A stretch of DNA of 5,416 nucleotides from JAUWQU01 sp964605095 (GCA_964605095.1 CAZSBS010000298.1:1-5416); one strand, 5' to 3'; shown: positions 1 to 5,416, counted from the stretch's first letter. Notes: generated from the sequence alone by a model not told the origin. Made by a program: numbers and translations.

Positions 1-55
1 AACTTATGTGCATGTTCATTCACGTTCGCCAAACCATCATTGCACAACGTTAAGG

Positions 56-100
56 TTGCCGGTAGGCAGGGCGAAGCCCGCGCTGCTTACTTGCCGGCAA
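56..100 (-). terminator. Imperfect terminator-like hairpin at the end of dnaJ
   Basis: Outer arms TTGCCGG (56-62) and CCGGCAA (94-100) pair over 7 bp, and the interior adds GCA/TGC (66-68 with 84-86) and GGGC/GCCC (69-72 with 76-79) around a 3-nt loop, with bulges. It spans the dnaJ stop codon (87-89). No U run follows on the minus strand, so if it ends transcription it may act with Rho, or only protect the mRNA end. Confidence 0.4.
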
Positions 101-1214
101 AGTATTCTTTCAACTTGTCGAGGAAGCTCTTGCGCTGCTCGGACACGTGGTGCTCTTCGACCTTGGCGTATTCGGTCAGCAGCTCGCGCTGTCGCTTGGA
201 CAGCTTGCGCGGCACCTCGACGAATAGCTGCACGTGCTGGTCGCCGGTCCGGCCCGTCCGCGGGTTGGGCAGGCCGCGACGCTTAAGGGAGATCGTGTCG
301 CCGGTCTGCGAACCGGCGGGGATCTCCACGTGTTCCGGCCCGGCAAGCGTCGGTATCTCCACCGGACCGCCCAGGGCCGCGTGGGTGAAGAGGATCGGCA
401 CCTGGCAATACAGGTCGTCCCCGCGCCGCGCCAGCAGCAGGTGCGGCTTGATCTGCACGTAGCAGTGCAGGTCGCCCCGGCCGCCGGTCGCGCCCGGCTC
501 GCCCTCGTTGCGAATGCGGATGACCTGCCCGTCACCGATCCCCGGCGGAATCCGCACCGTCAGCACGCGTTTTTTGCGGCGCCGCCCGCTGCCGTCGCAG
601 TCCGGGCAGGGCTCCTTGACGATCGCGCCCTTGCCCTTGCACCTCGGGCAAACCGTCACGCGGATGCTCACCCCGAAGAAACCCGACACCTGCTGCTGAA
701 CCTTGCCGTATCCGCCGCAGGTGCCGCATCTCTCGGCCGAGGTGCCAGGCTTGGCGCCCGAGCCGCCGCACGTGTCGCAGAAGTCCATCCGCTCGAACTC
801 GAGCGTTTCGTCCAGGCCCGTCGCCACCTGTTCGAGGGTCAGCTCGACCTGCGTCTCGAGGTCGTAGCCGCGGTCGGAATGCGACGCCCGCCCGCCCATG
901 CCGCCCATGCCGCCGAAAATGTCCTCAAACATGGAGAAAATGTCGCCGAAGCCCATGTTCGAGAAATCATGCACGCCCGCGCCGCGAAGGCCCTCGTGCC
1001 CGTAACGGTCGTAAAGGCCCCTGCGCTCCGGCGTCGAGAGCACCTCGTAGGCCTCGGCGAGCTCCTTGAACTTCACCTCGGCCTCGGCCTTGTCGCCCTT
1101 GCAGTTGTCCGGGTGGTACTTCAGCGCGCCCTTGCGATAGGCGCGCTTGATATCATCCGGACCGGCGGAGCGGTCGACGCCGAGCACCTCGTAATAGTCA
1201 CGCTTCTGTTTCAT
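87..1214 (-). CDS. dnaJ: Chaperone protein DnaJ (Hsp40, type I)
   Basis: Cytosolic co-chaperone that binds unfolded proteins, hands them to DnaK and stimulates DnaK ATP hydrolysis. From the ATG at 1214 the product is 375 aa, close to the 376 aa of E. coli DnaJ. The J domain (about 5-70) has the essential HPD at 34-36. A Gly/Phe-rich stretch (about 78-108) carries the DIF repeats and a GGMGGMGG run. The zinc-binding domain has all four CxxCxGxG motifs, with cysteines at 146/149, 163/166, 189/192 and 203/206. The C-terminal substrate-binding domains contain FTHAALGG at 276-283, and the end (KSFLDKLKEYF) matches the usual dimerisation tail. An in-frame GTG at 1247 would add 11 residues without homology and lies in a hairpin loop, so I reject it. 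No Shine-Dalgarno precedes the ATG, unlike the other three genes. It is the last gene of the visible cluster, 87 bases after groEL2; dnaK and grpE must lie elsewhere. Confidence 0.97.
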   Translation of the reverse strand: MKQKRDYYEVLGVDRSAGPDDIKRAYRKGALKYHPDNCKGDKAEAEVKFKELAEAYEVLSTPERRGLYDRYGHEGLRGAGVHDFSNMGFGDIFSMFEDIFGGMGGMGGRASHSDRGYDLETQVELTLEQVATGLDETLEFERMDFCDTCGGSGAKPGTSAERCGTCGGYGKVQQQVSGFFGVSIRVTVCPRCKGKGAIVKEPCPDCDGSGRRRKKRVLTVRIPPGIGDGQVIRIRNEGEPGATGGRGDLHCYVQIKPHLLLARRGDDLYCQVPILFTHAALGGPVEIPTLAGPEHVEIPAGSQTGDTISLKRRGLPNPRTGRTGDQHVQLFVEVPRKLSKRQRELLTEYAKVEEHHVSEQRKSFLDKLKEYFAGK

Positions 1215-1223
1215 GACCGCGGC

Positions 1224-1263
1224 AAAATACAGGGGCGCCCCGGCCACAACCGAGGCGCCCCTG
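1224..1263 (-). terminator. Strong terminator-like hairpin between groEL2 and dnaJ
   Basis: Arms 1250-1263 and 1230-1243 form a 14-bp stem with a 6-nt loop (1244-1249). Ten outer base pairs are perfect GC-rich pairs. The one non-Watson-Crick pair is U-G when read as minus-strand RNA, but would be C-A on the plus strand, so the fold suits transcription in the gene direction. UAUUUU (1224-1229) follows directly. This has the form of an intrinsic terminator, so dnaJ would be made by read-through, or the stem may act as an attenuator or mRNA 3'-end stabiliser for groEL2. It ends 15 nt before the dnaJ ATG. Confidence 0.7.
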
Positions 1264-1276
1264 AGATTACATTTTG

Positions 1277-1302
1277 AAGTCGCCTGCAGGCCGGTTCGAC
1301 TT
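1277..1302 (-). repeat. Small inverted repeat at the groEL2 stop
   Basis: AAGTCG (1277-1282) and CGACTT (1297-1302) are 6-bp arms with a 14-nt spacer that itself overlaps a 10-bp palindrome, GCCTGCAGGC (1282-1291). It touches the groEL2 stop codon (1302-1304). There is no proper U tract after it, so it is a weak structure, possibly an accessory 3' hairpin ahead of the stronger one at 1224-1263. Confidence 0.4.
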
Positions 1303-2918
1303 TAAAGCACCGCTCCGACGATCTGTTCCTCGGCGTCCTCGTCGTATTCGGTCACCATCAGGTCGGTCGTAAGCATAAGCCCTGCCACGGAGGCGGCGTT
1401 CTGGAGGGCCGTTCGGCTGACCTTGGCCGGGTCGATGATTCCGGCCTTGACCATGTCAACATATTCGCCCGTCGAGGCGTCGTAGCCGACGTTGCTGCCC
1501 TTTTCCAGGATGTCAGCCACGACAACCGCGCCGTCCTCGCCGGTGTTGCTGACGATCTGGGCGGTCGGCGTGCGAAGGGCCTTGGCGACGATCTCGACGC
1601 CGATCTTCTCATCGCCGCGGGCCTTGACGCGGACGGCGTCCAGGGCGGCTATCGCATGGAGGAAAACTACCCCGCCGCCGGGGACGATGCCTTCCTCAGC
1701 CGCGGCTCTGGTGGCATGCACGGCGTCGTCGATGAGGTCCTTGCGTTCCTTCATCTCCGTTTCGGTGGTGGCCCCGGCCTTGATGACGGCCACGCCGCCG
1801 GTCAGCTTGGCAAGGCGTTCCGAGATCTTCTCGCGGTCGTAATCGCTGGTGGTCTTGAGGATCTGCGCCCGCAGCGACTCGGATCGGGCGTCGATGTCCT
1901 TCTTCTTGCCCGCGCCTTCGATGATGGTCGTGTTGTCCTTGGTGACCACCACTCTCTTGGCCCGGCCAAGCATGGACATGTCGACGGCATCGAGCTTGAG
2001 CCCGAGGTCCTCGGTGATGACCGTTCCACCGGTGAGCACCGCGATGTCCTGCAGGATGGCCTTGCGGCGGTCGCCGAAGGCCGGGCTCTTGACGGCACAG
2101 ATGTTCAGCACGCCGCGGAGCTTGTTGACCACCAAGGCCGCCAGGGCCTCGCCCTCGACGTCCTCGGCCAGTATCAGCAGGGGCTTGCCGCTGGTGGCGG
2201 TCTTTTCCAGCACCGGCAGCATGTCGCGGAGATTGGAGATCTTCTTCTCGTGCAGGAGGATGTAGCAGTCCTCCAGTTCGGCTTCCATGGTGTTGGGGTT
2301 GGTCAGGAAATACGCCGAGATGAAGCCCTTGTCGAACTGCATGCCCTCGACCAACTCCAACTCGTTGGCGATTGCCTTGCCTTCCTCGACGGTTATGACG
2401 CCGTCGGTGCCGACCTTTTCGAACGCCTGGGCGATGAGCTCCCCGATGTCCTTGTTCCAATTGGCCGAAACGGTCGCGACCTTGCGGAGGTCGTCGTTGT
2501 TGCGGACCTTCTTGGCCTGTTCGGCGATGCTCTTGACGGCCGCCGCCACGGCCTGGTCCACGCCGCGCTTGACCGCCATGGGGTTTGCCCCCGCGGCGAC
2601 AACCTTGAAGCCCTCGGTCATGATCGCCTCGGCCAGGACAACCGCGGTGGTCGTGCCGTCGCCGGCGACGTCGGAGGTCTTGCTGGCGACCTGGTTGGCC
2701 ATCTTGGCGCCCATGTTCTCGAAAGGATTGGCCAGGTCGATCTCCTTGGAGACCGACACGCCATCCTTGGTGACCTTCGGCGAGCCGAAGGACTTCTGCA
2801 ACAGGACGTTCCGCCCGGTCGGGCCGAGGGTGACCTTGACGGCCGCCGCCAGCTTGCTGACGCCCGCCAGCATTGCCGCTCGGGCGGCTGTATCGTATAA
2901 CATCTGCTTCGCAGCCAT
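1302..2918 (-). CDS. groEL: Chaperonin GroEL, copy 2 (60 kDa, no GGM tail)
   Basis: Group I chaperonin subunit of 538 aa, expected to form seven-membered rings that fold proteins with ATP and GroES. Nucleotide-site residues are in E. coli register: TLGP 30-33, K51/D52, DGTTT 87-91, D398 and GGG 414-416, so it should be ATPase-competent. The apical domain keeps F199, Y203, F204, L234, L237, L259, V263 and V264, the hydrophobic groove that binds substrate and GroES. Oddities: Q at 41 (D in E. coli), W at 154, A at 202 (normally P), and a C-terminus ending in an acidic stretch plus IVGAVL instead of Gly-Gly-Met repeats. The ATG at 2918 has AGGAA at 2926-2930, 7 nt away. The gene lies 80 bases after groES and is distinct from copy 1 throughout, so it is an old paralogue rather than a recent duplicate. 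Being closest to groES-type spacing, it may be co-translated with it; whether it is the housekeeping or specialised copy cannot be told from sequence. Confidence 0.97.
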   Translation of the reverse strand: MAAKQMLYDTAARAAMLAGVSKLAAAVKVTLGPTGRNVLLQKSFGSPKVTKDGVSVSKEIDLANPFENMGAKMANQVASKTSDVAGDGTTTAVVLAEAIMTEGFKVVAAGANPMAVKRGVDQAVAAAVKSIAEQAKKVRNNDDLRKVATVSANWNKDIGELIAQAFEKVGTDGVITVEEGKAIANELELVEGMQFDKGFISAYFLTNPNTMEAELEDCYILLHEKKISNLRDMLPVLEKTATSGKPLLILAEDVEGEALAALVVNKLRGVLNICAVKSPAFGDRRKAILQDIAVLTGGTVITEDLGLKLDAVDMSMLGRAKRVVVTKDNTTIIEGAGKKKDIDARSESLRAQILKTTSDYDREKISERLAKLTGGVAVIKAGATTETEMKERKDLIDDAVHATRAAAEEGIVPGGGVVFLHAIAALDAVRVKARGDEKIGVEIVAKALRTPTAQIVSNTGEDGAVVVADILEKGSNVGYDASTGEYVDMVKAGIIDPAKVSRTALQNAASVAGLMLTTDLMVTEYDEDAEEQIVGAVL

Positions 2919-2925
2919 AAATCGC

Positions 2926-2930
2926 TTCCT
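2926..2930 (-). promoter_or_regulatory. Ribosome binding site of groEL2
   Basis: AGGAA on the minus strand, 7 nt before the ATG at 2918. It lies in a purine run (2926-2937) with a second AGGAA-like copy just upstream. Paired-arm sequence begins immediately 5' of this run, at 2937. Confidence 0.7.
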
Positions 2931-2936
2931 TTCCTT

Positions 2937-2991
2937 CCGGGGCCCTTTTAGCTAAAAAATCTAAAAGATCCAAAGGTCAAAAAAGGCCCGG
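2937..2991 (-). promoter_or_regulatory. Overlapping inverted repeats in the groES-groEL2 gap
   Basis: Two alternative stems share bases. The inner one is a perfect 7-bp repeat, CTTTTAG (2945-2951) with CTAAAAG (2961-2967), 9-nt loop. The outer one pairs 2937-2949 with 2981-2991 over 11 bp with two bulged bases. Both use 2945-2949, so they cannot coexist. A 12-bp palindrome (2946-2957) lies within. The outer stem ends exactly where the purine-rich groEL2 ribosome binding region begins. An attenuator or translation switch is possible but unproven; the gap is AT-rich against GC-rich genes. Confidence 0.4.
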
Positions 2992-2998
2992 CGGGTTA

Positions 2999-3292
2999 CT
3001 ACTTCTTCTCGATGACCGCCAGGACGTCCGTCTCTCGCAGGATCACATACTCCTGCCCGTCGATCTTGATCTCCGTGCCGGCGTACTTGCCGTAGAAGAC
3101 CTCGTTGCCCTTTTTCAGGCACATCTCACCGCGGGCACCGCTGTCCAGCAGTTTGCCCGGACCCGTGGCTACCACCACGCCGCGCTGTGGCTTTTCCTTG
3201 GCTGTGTCCGGAATCACGATCCCGCCAGCGGTCTTCTCTTCCGCCTCGCACTGCTTGACCAACACCCGATCATCCAATGGTTTCACTGCCAT
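2999..3292 (-). CDS. groES: Co-chaperonin GroES (10 kDa)
   Basis: Co-chaperonin of 97 aa, the same length as E. coli GroES. Seven copies form the lid that closes the GroEL chamber. The N-terminus MAVKPLDDRVLV is typical. The mobile loop (about 17-33) carries GGIVIPD, with IVI at 25-27 matching the E. coli tripeptide that docks on the apical domain. The VVATGPGK stretch at 39-46 leads to the roof loop, and the body ends with YVILRETDVLAVIE. The ATG at 3292 has AAGGAG at 3301-3306, 8 nt upstream, which fixes the start; the stop is TAG at 2999-3001. It is the only groES in the window and sits between the two groEL genes, so it probably serves both. No truncation or unusual residues seen. Confidence 0.97.
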   Translation of the reverse strand: MAVKPLDDRVLVKQCEAEEKTAGGIVIPDTAKEKPQRGVVVATGPGKLLDSGARGEMCLKKGNEVFYGKYAGTEIKIDGQEYVILRETDVLAVIEKK

Positions 3293-3300
3293 GTCTGTAT

Positions 3301-3306
3301 CTCCTT
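3301..3306 (-). promoter_or_regulatory. Ribosome binding site of groES
   Basis: AAGGAG on the minus strand, 8 nt before the groES ATG at 3292. This is a strong, well-spaced Shine-Dalgarno sequence. Confidence 0.88.
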
Positions 3307-3359
3307 AGTTCTCGATGCTTGTTGTTGCTCGTTTGGTTTTATGAGTTTTCCGCTTAATT

Positions 3360-3381
3360 CCCAGGGATTGCTATCCCTGGG
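3360..3381. repeat. Perfect 9-bp hairpin in the groEL1-groES gap
   Basis: CCCAGGGAT (3360-3368) and ATCCCTGGG (3373-3381) flank a 4-nt loop. On the minus strand it is followed by AAUUAAG rather than a U run, so it is not a typical intrinsic terminator. It could be a small dispersed palindromic element or an mRNA-processing or stabilising hairpin between the two genes. Confidence 0.65.
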
Positions 3382-3403
3382 CTTCAAAACAGAATGCACG
3401 ACC

Positions 3404-3428
3404 GGTTCGTCCAACCATCCTGCGAACC
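3404..3428. repeat. Small inverted repeat in the groEL1-groES gap
   Basis: GGTTCG (3404-3409) and CGAACC (3423-3428) are 6-bp arms with a 13-nt spacer. With one bulged base the stem can gain two further GC pairs. It lies between the 9-bp hairpin and the heptad repeats, so the gap is mostly structured or repetitive sequence. Confidence 0.4.
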
Positions 3429-3432
3429 TGGC

Positions 3433-3474
3433 AATCCGCAATCTGAAATCTGTAATCTCAGATCTCAAATCCTT
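3433..3474. repeat. Six heptanucleotide direct repeats (AATCTGA-like)
   Basis: Six uninterrupted 7-bp units on the plus strand: AATCCGC, AATCTGA, AATCTGT, AATCTCA, GATCTCA and AATCCTT. ATC at positions 2-4 is invariant. The last unit runs into the groEL1 stop codon (3473-3475). Similar heptad runs are, from general memory, scattered between genes in many planctomycete genomes and give spurious short ORFs rich in S-E-I-x-N-L-K. Confidence 0.75.
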
Positions 3475-5155
3475 ACATCATTCCGCCCATTCCGCCCATG
3501 CCACCCATTCCGCCGCCCATTCCGCCCATACCGCCGCCCATACCGCCACCCATGCCGCCCGGTCCGCCGGGTGGCTCCTTGGACGGGATCTCGGTGATGG
3601 CGGCGTTGCATGTCATAAGCAGCATCGCGACGGATGCGGCGTTCTGCAAGGCGGCGCGGGTGACCTTGGCCGGGTCGATGACGCCGGAGGCGATAAGGTC
3701 TTCGTACTGCATGGTGTCGGCGTTGAAACCGAAGCCGCCCTTGCCCTGCTCGACCTTCCTTAGCACCACGGCCGGGATGTCGCCGGCATTGGCGACGATC
3801 TGCTTTAGCGGTTCGGCGACTGCCTTTGCGACAATCGCCACGCCGGTCGCCTCGTCGCCGGACGCCTTGATGGCTGCCAGCACCTTGCGTGCCCGGACCA
3901 GTGCAACTCCGCCGCCGGGAAGGATGCCTTCCTCGATGGCTGCGCGAGTGGCGTGCAGTGCGTCCTCGATGCGGGCCTTCTTTTCCTTCATCTCGCTCTC
4001 GGTGGCGGCGCCGACGTGAATCTGCGCCACACCGCCGGCCAGCTTGGCCAGGCGCTCCTGGAGCTTCTCGCGATCGTAATCGCTCGTGGTCGTCTCGATC
4101 TCCTTGCGGATCTGCGCGATCCGGCCCTGGATATCGGCCGTGGCGCCGGCGCCTTCGATGATCGTCGTGTTGTCGTTGTCCACGGTTATCGTCTTGGCGG
4201 TGCCGAGGTCGCTGAGCGAGATGCTCTCGAGGTCGATGCCGAGGTCCTTGCTGAAGACCTTGGCGCCGGTGAGGATGCCGATATCAGCCAGCATCGCCTT
4301 GCGGCGGTCGCCGTAGCCGGGCGCCTTGACCGCGCAGACGCTGACGATTCCGCGGAGCTTGTTGACCACCAGTGTGGCAAGGGCCTCGCCCTCGACGTCC
4401 TCGGCGATGATCAGCAGCGAGCGCTTGGACTGGGATATCTTCTCCAGCAGCGGCACCAGCTTGGTGACGCTGGAGATCTTCTCCTCGTGGATGAGCACAA
4501 GCGGCTTTTCAAGGCGGCATGCCATGGCGTCCTGGTCGGTCACGAAGTGCGGGGACAGGAAGCCGCGGTCGAACTGCATGCCCTCGACGACGTCGACGGT
4601 CGTCTCCATGCCCTTGCCTTCCTCGACCGTGATCACGCCGTCGCGCCCGACCTTGCTCATGGCCTCAGCCAGCATCTTGCCGACCTCCTGGTCGTTGTTG
4701 GCGCTGACCGCGGCGATGTTGCGGATGTCCGCGTCGGACTTGACCTTGGTGGACATGTTGGCAAGCTCAGCCACGATCGCGTCAACCGCCTTGCGGATGC
4801 CTCGGGCCATCGCCATGGCATCGGCGCCGGCGGCGAGGTTGCGGTAGCCTTCCTTGAAGATCGCCTCGGCAAGCACTGTCGCCGTGGTCGTGCCGTCACC
4901 GGCCGCGTCGGAAGTCTTGCTGGCGGCTTCCTTGACCAGCTTGGCTCCCATGTTCTGAGTCTTGTCCTTGAACTCGATTTCCTCGGCGACGCTAACGCCG
5001 TCCTTGGTAACCGTCGGGGCGCCCCAGCCCTTGTCCAGGATCGCGTTGCGACCCCGGGGGCCCAGCGTGCTTTTGACCGCACGCGCCAACTTCTCGACGC
5101 CGATCAACAAAGCCTCGCGGGCATCACCTTCAAACGATAACTTCTTGGCCGCCAT
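3473..5155 (-). CDS. groEL: Chaperonin GroEL, copy 1 (60 kDa, long GGM tail)
   Basis: Group I chaperonin subunit of 560 aa. Numbering stays in E. coli register up to about residue 420: TLGP 30-33, D41, K51/D52, DGTTT 87-91, D398 and GGG 414-416 are present, so ATP binding and hydrolysis should work. The equatorial C-terminal part has GFGFNAD (474-480) and D494. The tail (533-560) holds eight GGM units and a final M, about twice the E. coli number; such tails line the cavity floor. Apical groove: F199, H203 (Y in E. coli), F204, V234 (L in E. coli), L237, L259, V263, V264. Two in-frame ATGs exist, at 5164 and 5155. The AAGGAG at 5165-5170 abuts the first but is 9 nt from the second, and MAAKKLSF is a normal GroEL start, so 5155 is chosen. 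It is the first gene of the cluster, 180 bases before groES, an unusually wide gap for a groE operon. Confidence 0.97.
   Translation of the reverse strand: MAAKKLSFEGDAREALLIGVEKLARAVKSTLGPRGRNAILDKGWGAPTVTKDGVSVAEEIEFKDKTQNMGAKLVKEAASKTSDAAGDGTTTATVLAEAIFKEGYRNLAAGADAMAMARGIRKAVDAIVAELANMSTKVKSDADIRNIAAVSANNDQEVGKMLAEAMSKVGRDGVITVEEGKGMETTVDVVEGMQFDRGFLSPHFVTDQDAMACRLEKPLVLIHEEKISSVTKLVPLLEKISQSKRSLLIIAEDVEGEALATLVVNKLRGIVSVCAVKAPGYGDRRKAMLADIGILTGAKVFSKDLGIDLESISLSDLGTAKTITVDNDNTTIIEGAGATADIQGRIAQIRKEIETTTSDYDREKLQERLAKLAGGVAQIHVGAATESEMKEKKARIEDALHATRAAIEEGILPGGGVALVRARKVLAAIKASGDEATGVAIVAKAVAEPLKQIVANAGDIPAVVLRKVEQGKGGFGFNADTMQYEDLIASGVIDPAKVTRAALQNAASVAMLLMTCNAAITEIPSKEPPGGPGGMGGGMGGGMGGMGGGMGGMGGMGGMM
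3476..3559 (-). repeat. Tandem codon repeat encoding the GGM tail of GroEL1
   Basis: In-frame 9- to 12-base units encode eight GGM motifs (some with an extra G) at residues 533-560. The near-identical units are prone to slippage, so tail length may vary between strains or be misassembled. Confidence 0.85.
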
Positions 5156-5164
5156 CTGGTGCAT

Positions 5165-5170
5165 CTCCTT
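5165..5170 (-). promoter_or_regulatory. Ribosome binding site of groEL1
   Basis: AAGGAG on the minus strand. It directly abuts the ATG at 5164 (no room for initiation) and is 9 nt from the ATG at 5155, so it decides the start in favour of 5155. Confidence 0.85.
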
Positions 5171-5416
5171 TCGACTTTACGCTTTTGCGTTTTCGTGCTC
5201 TCGCTTATCCGCATCGTCCGGCCGCGCGCTGCCAGCCCAACCAACCTCAGCCGGCGGCGCAAAGACCACCCATCACATACAGCAACGACCGTGCCTGAAA
5301 CCGTAGGCATTTGCATATGAAACACTTATGCATGTATGGCGATAGGCCGCTCGCCACGTTTGCCTGCCAAACCCGGCAAGGTCAGCCTCGTCCGCCGCAC
5401 ATTTTGACAGAGCCCC
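5171..5416 (-). other. Leader and upstream region of groEL1
   Basis: About 250 bases without a supported gene. I find no CIRCE element (TTAGCACTC-N9-GAGTGCTAA), no convincing sigma-32-type site and no clear sigma-70 promoter. TTGGCA (5365-5370) resembles a -35 box but has no good -10 partner. A small ACGC-TTTT-GCGT stem (5179-5190) and a TTGCC/GGCAA repeat (5360-5364, 5375-5379) are present. The promoter of the cluster is probably here or just beyond the window. Confidence 0.5.
5312..5332. promoter_or_regulatory. Inverted repeat with 9-nt spacer upstream of groEL1
   Basis: TGCATA (5312-5317) and TATGCA (5327-5332) are 6-bp arms separated by 9 nt, about 157 bases before the groEL1 ATG. The spacer equals that of CIRCE, the HrcA operator, but the arm sequence is different. 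It may be a regulator site or chance; arms this short are weak evidence. Confidence 0.3.

Noticed and set aside
1..19. Possible start of a further minus-strand gene (ATG at 19)
   Set aside because: Only six codons lie before the window edge and there is no ribosome binding site, so nothing can be supported.
1215..1247. Upstream GTG start for dnaJ
   Set aside because: It would add 11 residues unlike DnaJ N-termini and the GTG lies in the loop of the terminator-like hairpin; the ATG at 1214 gives the normal length.
234..1277. Long plus-strand open frame (347 codons) opposite dnaJ
   Set aside because: It mirrors the dnaJ codon structure in GC-rich DNA, has low-complexity composition (A, R, L, V, H) and no recognisable domain.
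1656..2900. Long plus-strand open frame (414 codons) opposite groEL2
   Set aside because: An antisense shadow; a comparable frame occurs opposite groEL1 at 3953-5140, as expected from shared codon use in paralogues.
3283..3468. 61-codon minus-strand frame between groEL1 and groES
   Set aside because: It starts at TTG, is built from the heptad and hairpin repeats, overlaps the groES start and has no ribosome binding site of its own.
5104..5325. 73-codon minus-strand frame overlapping the groEL1 start
   Set aside because: GTG start without a ribosome binding site, Arg-rich random-looking product, and out of frame with groEL1.
5342..5370. Sigma-70-like promoter, TTGGCA with a GCCTAT or CCTATC partner
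   Set aside because: The -35 match is fair, but at 17-18 nt spacing no hexamer resembles TATAAT.

Overview
The window holds a compact chaperone locus, with all four genes on the minus strand. In transcription order (right to left) they are groEL copy 1 (start 5155), groES (start 3292), groEL copy 2 (start 2918) and dnaJ (start 1214). All four are intact and full length. No dnaK, grpE or hrcA is visible, and I found no RNA gene, CRISPR array, transposase or phage gene. The long plus-strand open frames (for example 234-1277, 1656-2900, 3953-5140) are antisense shadows of these genes.

The DNA is GC-rich in the genes. A bacterium with two groEL genes flanking one groES, plus a short run of heptanucleotide repeats (AATCTGA-like) between genes, suggests Planctomycetota or a related PVC lineage. 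That is an inference from general familiarity, not a database result. The 'Q-K-S-F-G-S-P' wording near residue 41 of GroEL2 also fits that idea.

Layout: 1-86 is sequence 3' of dnaJ, with an imperfect terminator-like hairpin around the dnaJ stop. 87-1214 is dnaJ. 1215-1301 is a gap with two hairpins; the one nearer dnaJ is a 14-bp stem followed by a U-rich tract. 1302-2918 is groEL2, which has no Gly-Gly-Met tail. 2919-2998 is an AT-rich gap with overlapping, mutually exclusive inverted repeats just 5' of the groEL2 ribosome binding site. 2999-3292 is groES. 3293-3472 is a gap with a perfect 9-bp hairpin and a six-unit heptad repeat that runs into the groEL1 stop codon. 3473-5155 is groEL1, with a long Gly-Gly-Met tail. 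5156-5416 is the leader, with a good ribosome binding site, no recognisable CIRCE operator, and one small inverted repeat with a 9-nt spacer.

Functionally, GroEL rings capped by GroES give unfolded proteins a closed chamber for folding, and DnaJ delivers substrates to DnaK and stimulates its ATPase. One GroES apparently serves two diverged GroELs here. The most interesting points are the division of labour suggested by their differences (tail, apical binding residues, ring-ring contact residues) and the RNA structures in the gaps, which could set different expression levels for the four genes.
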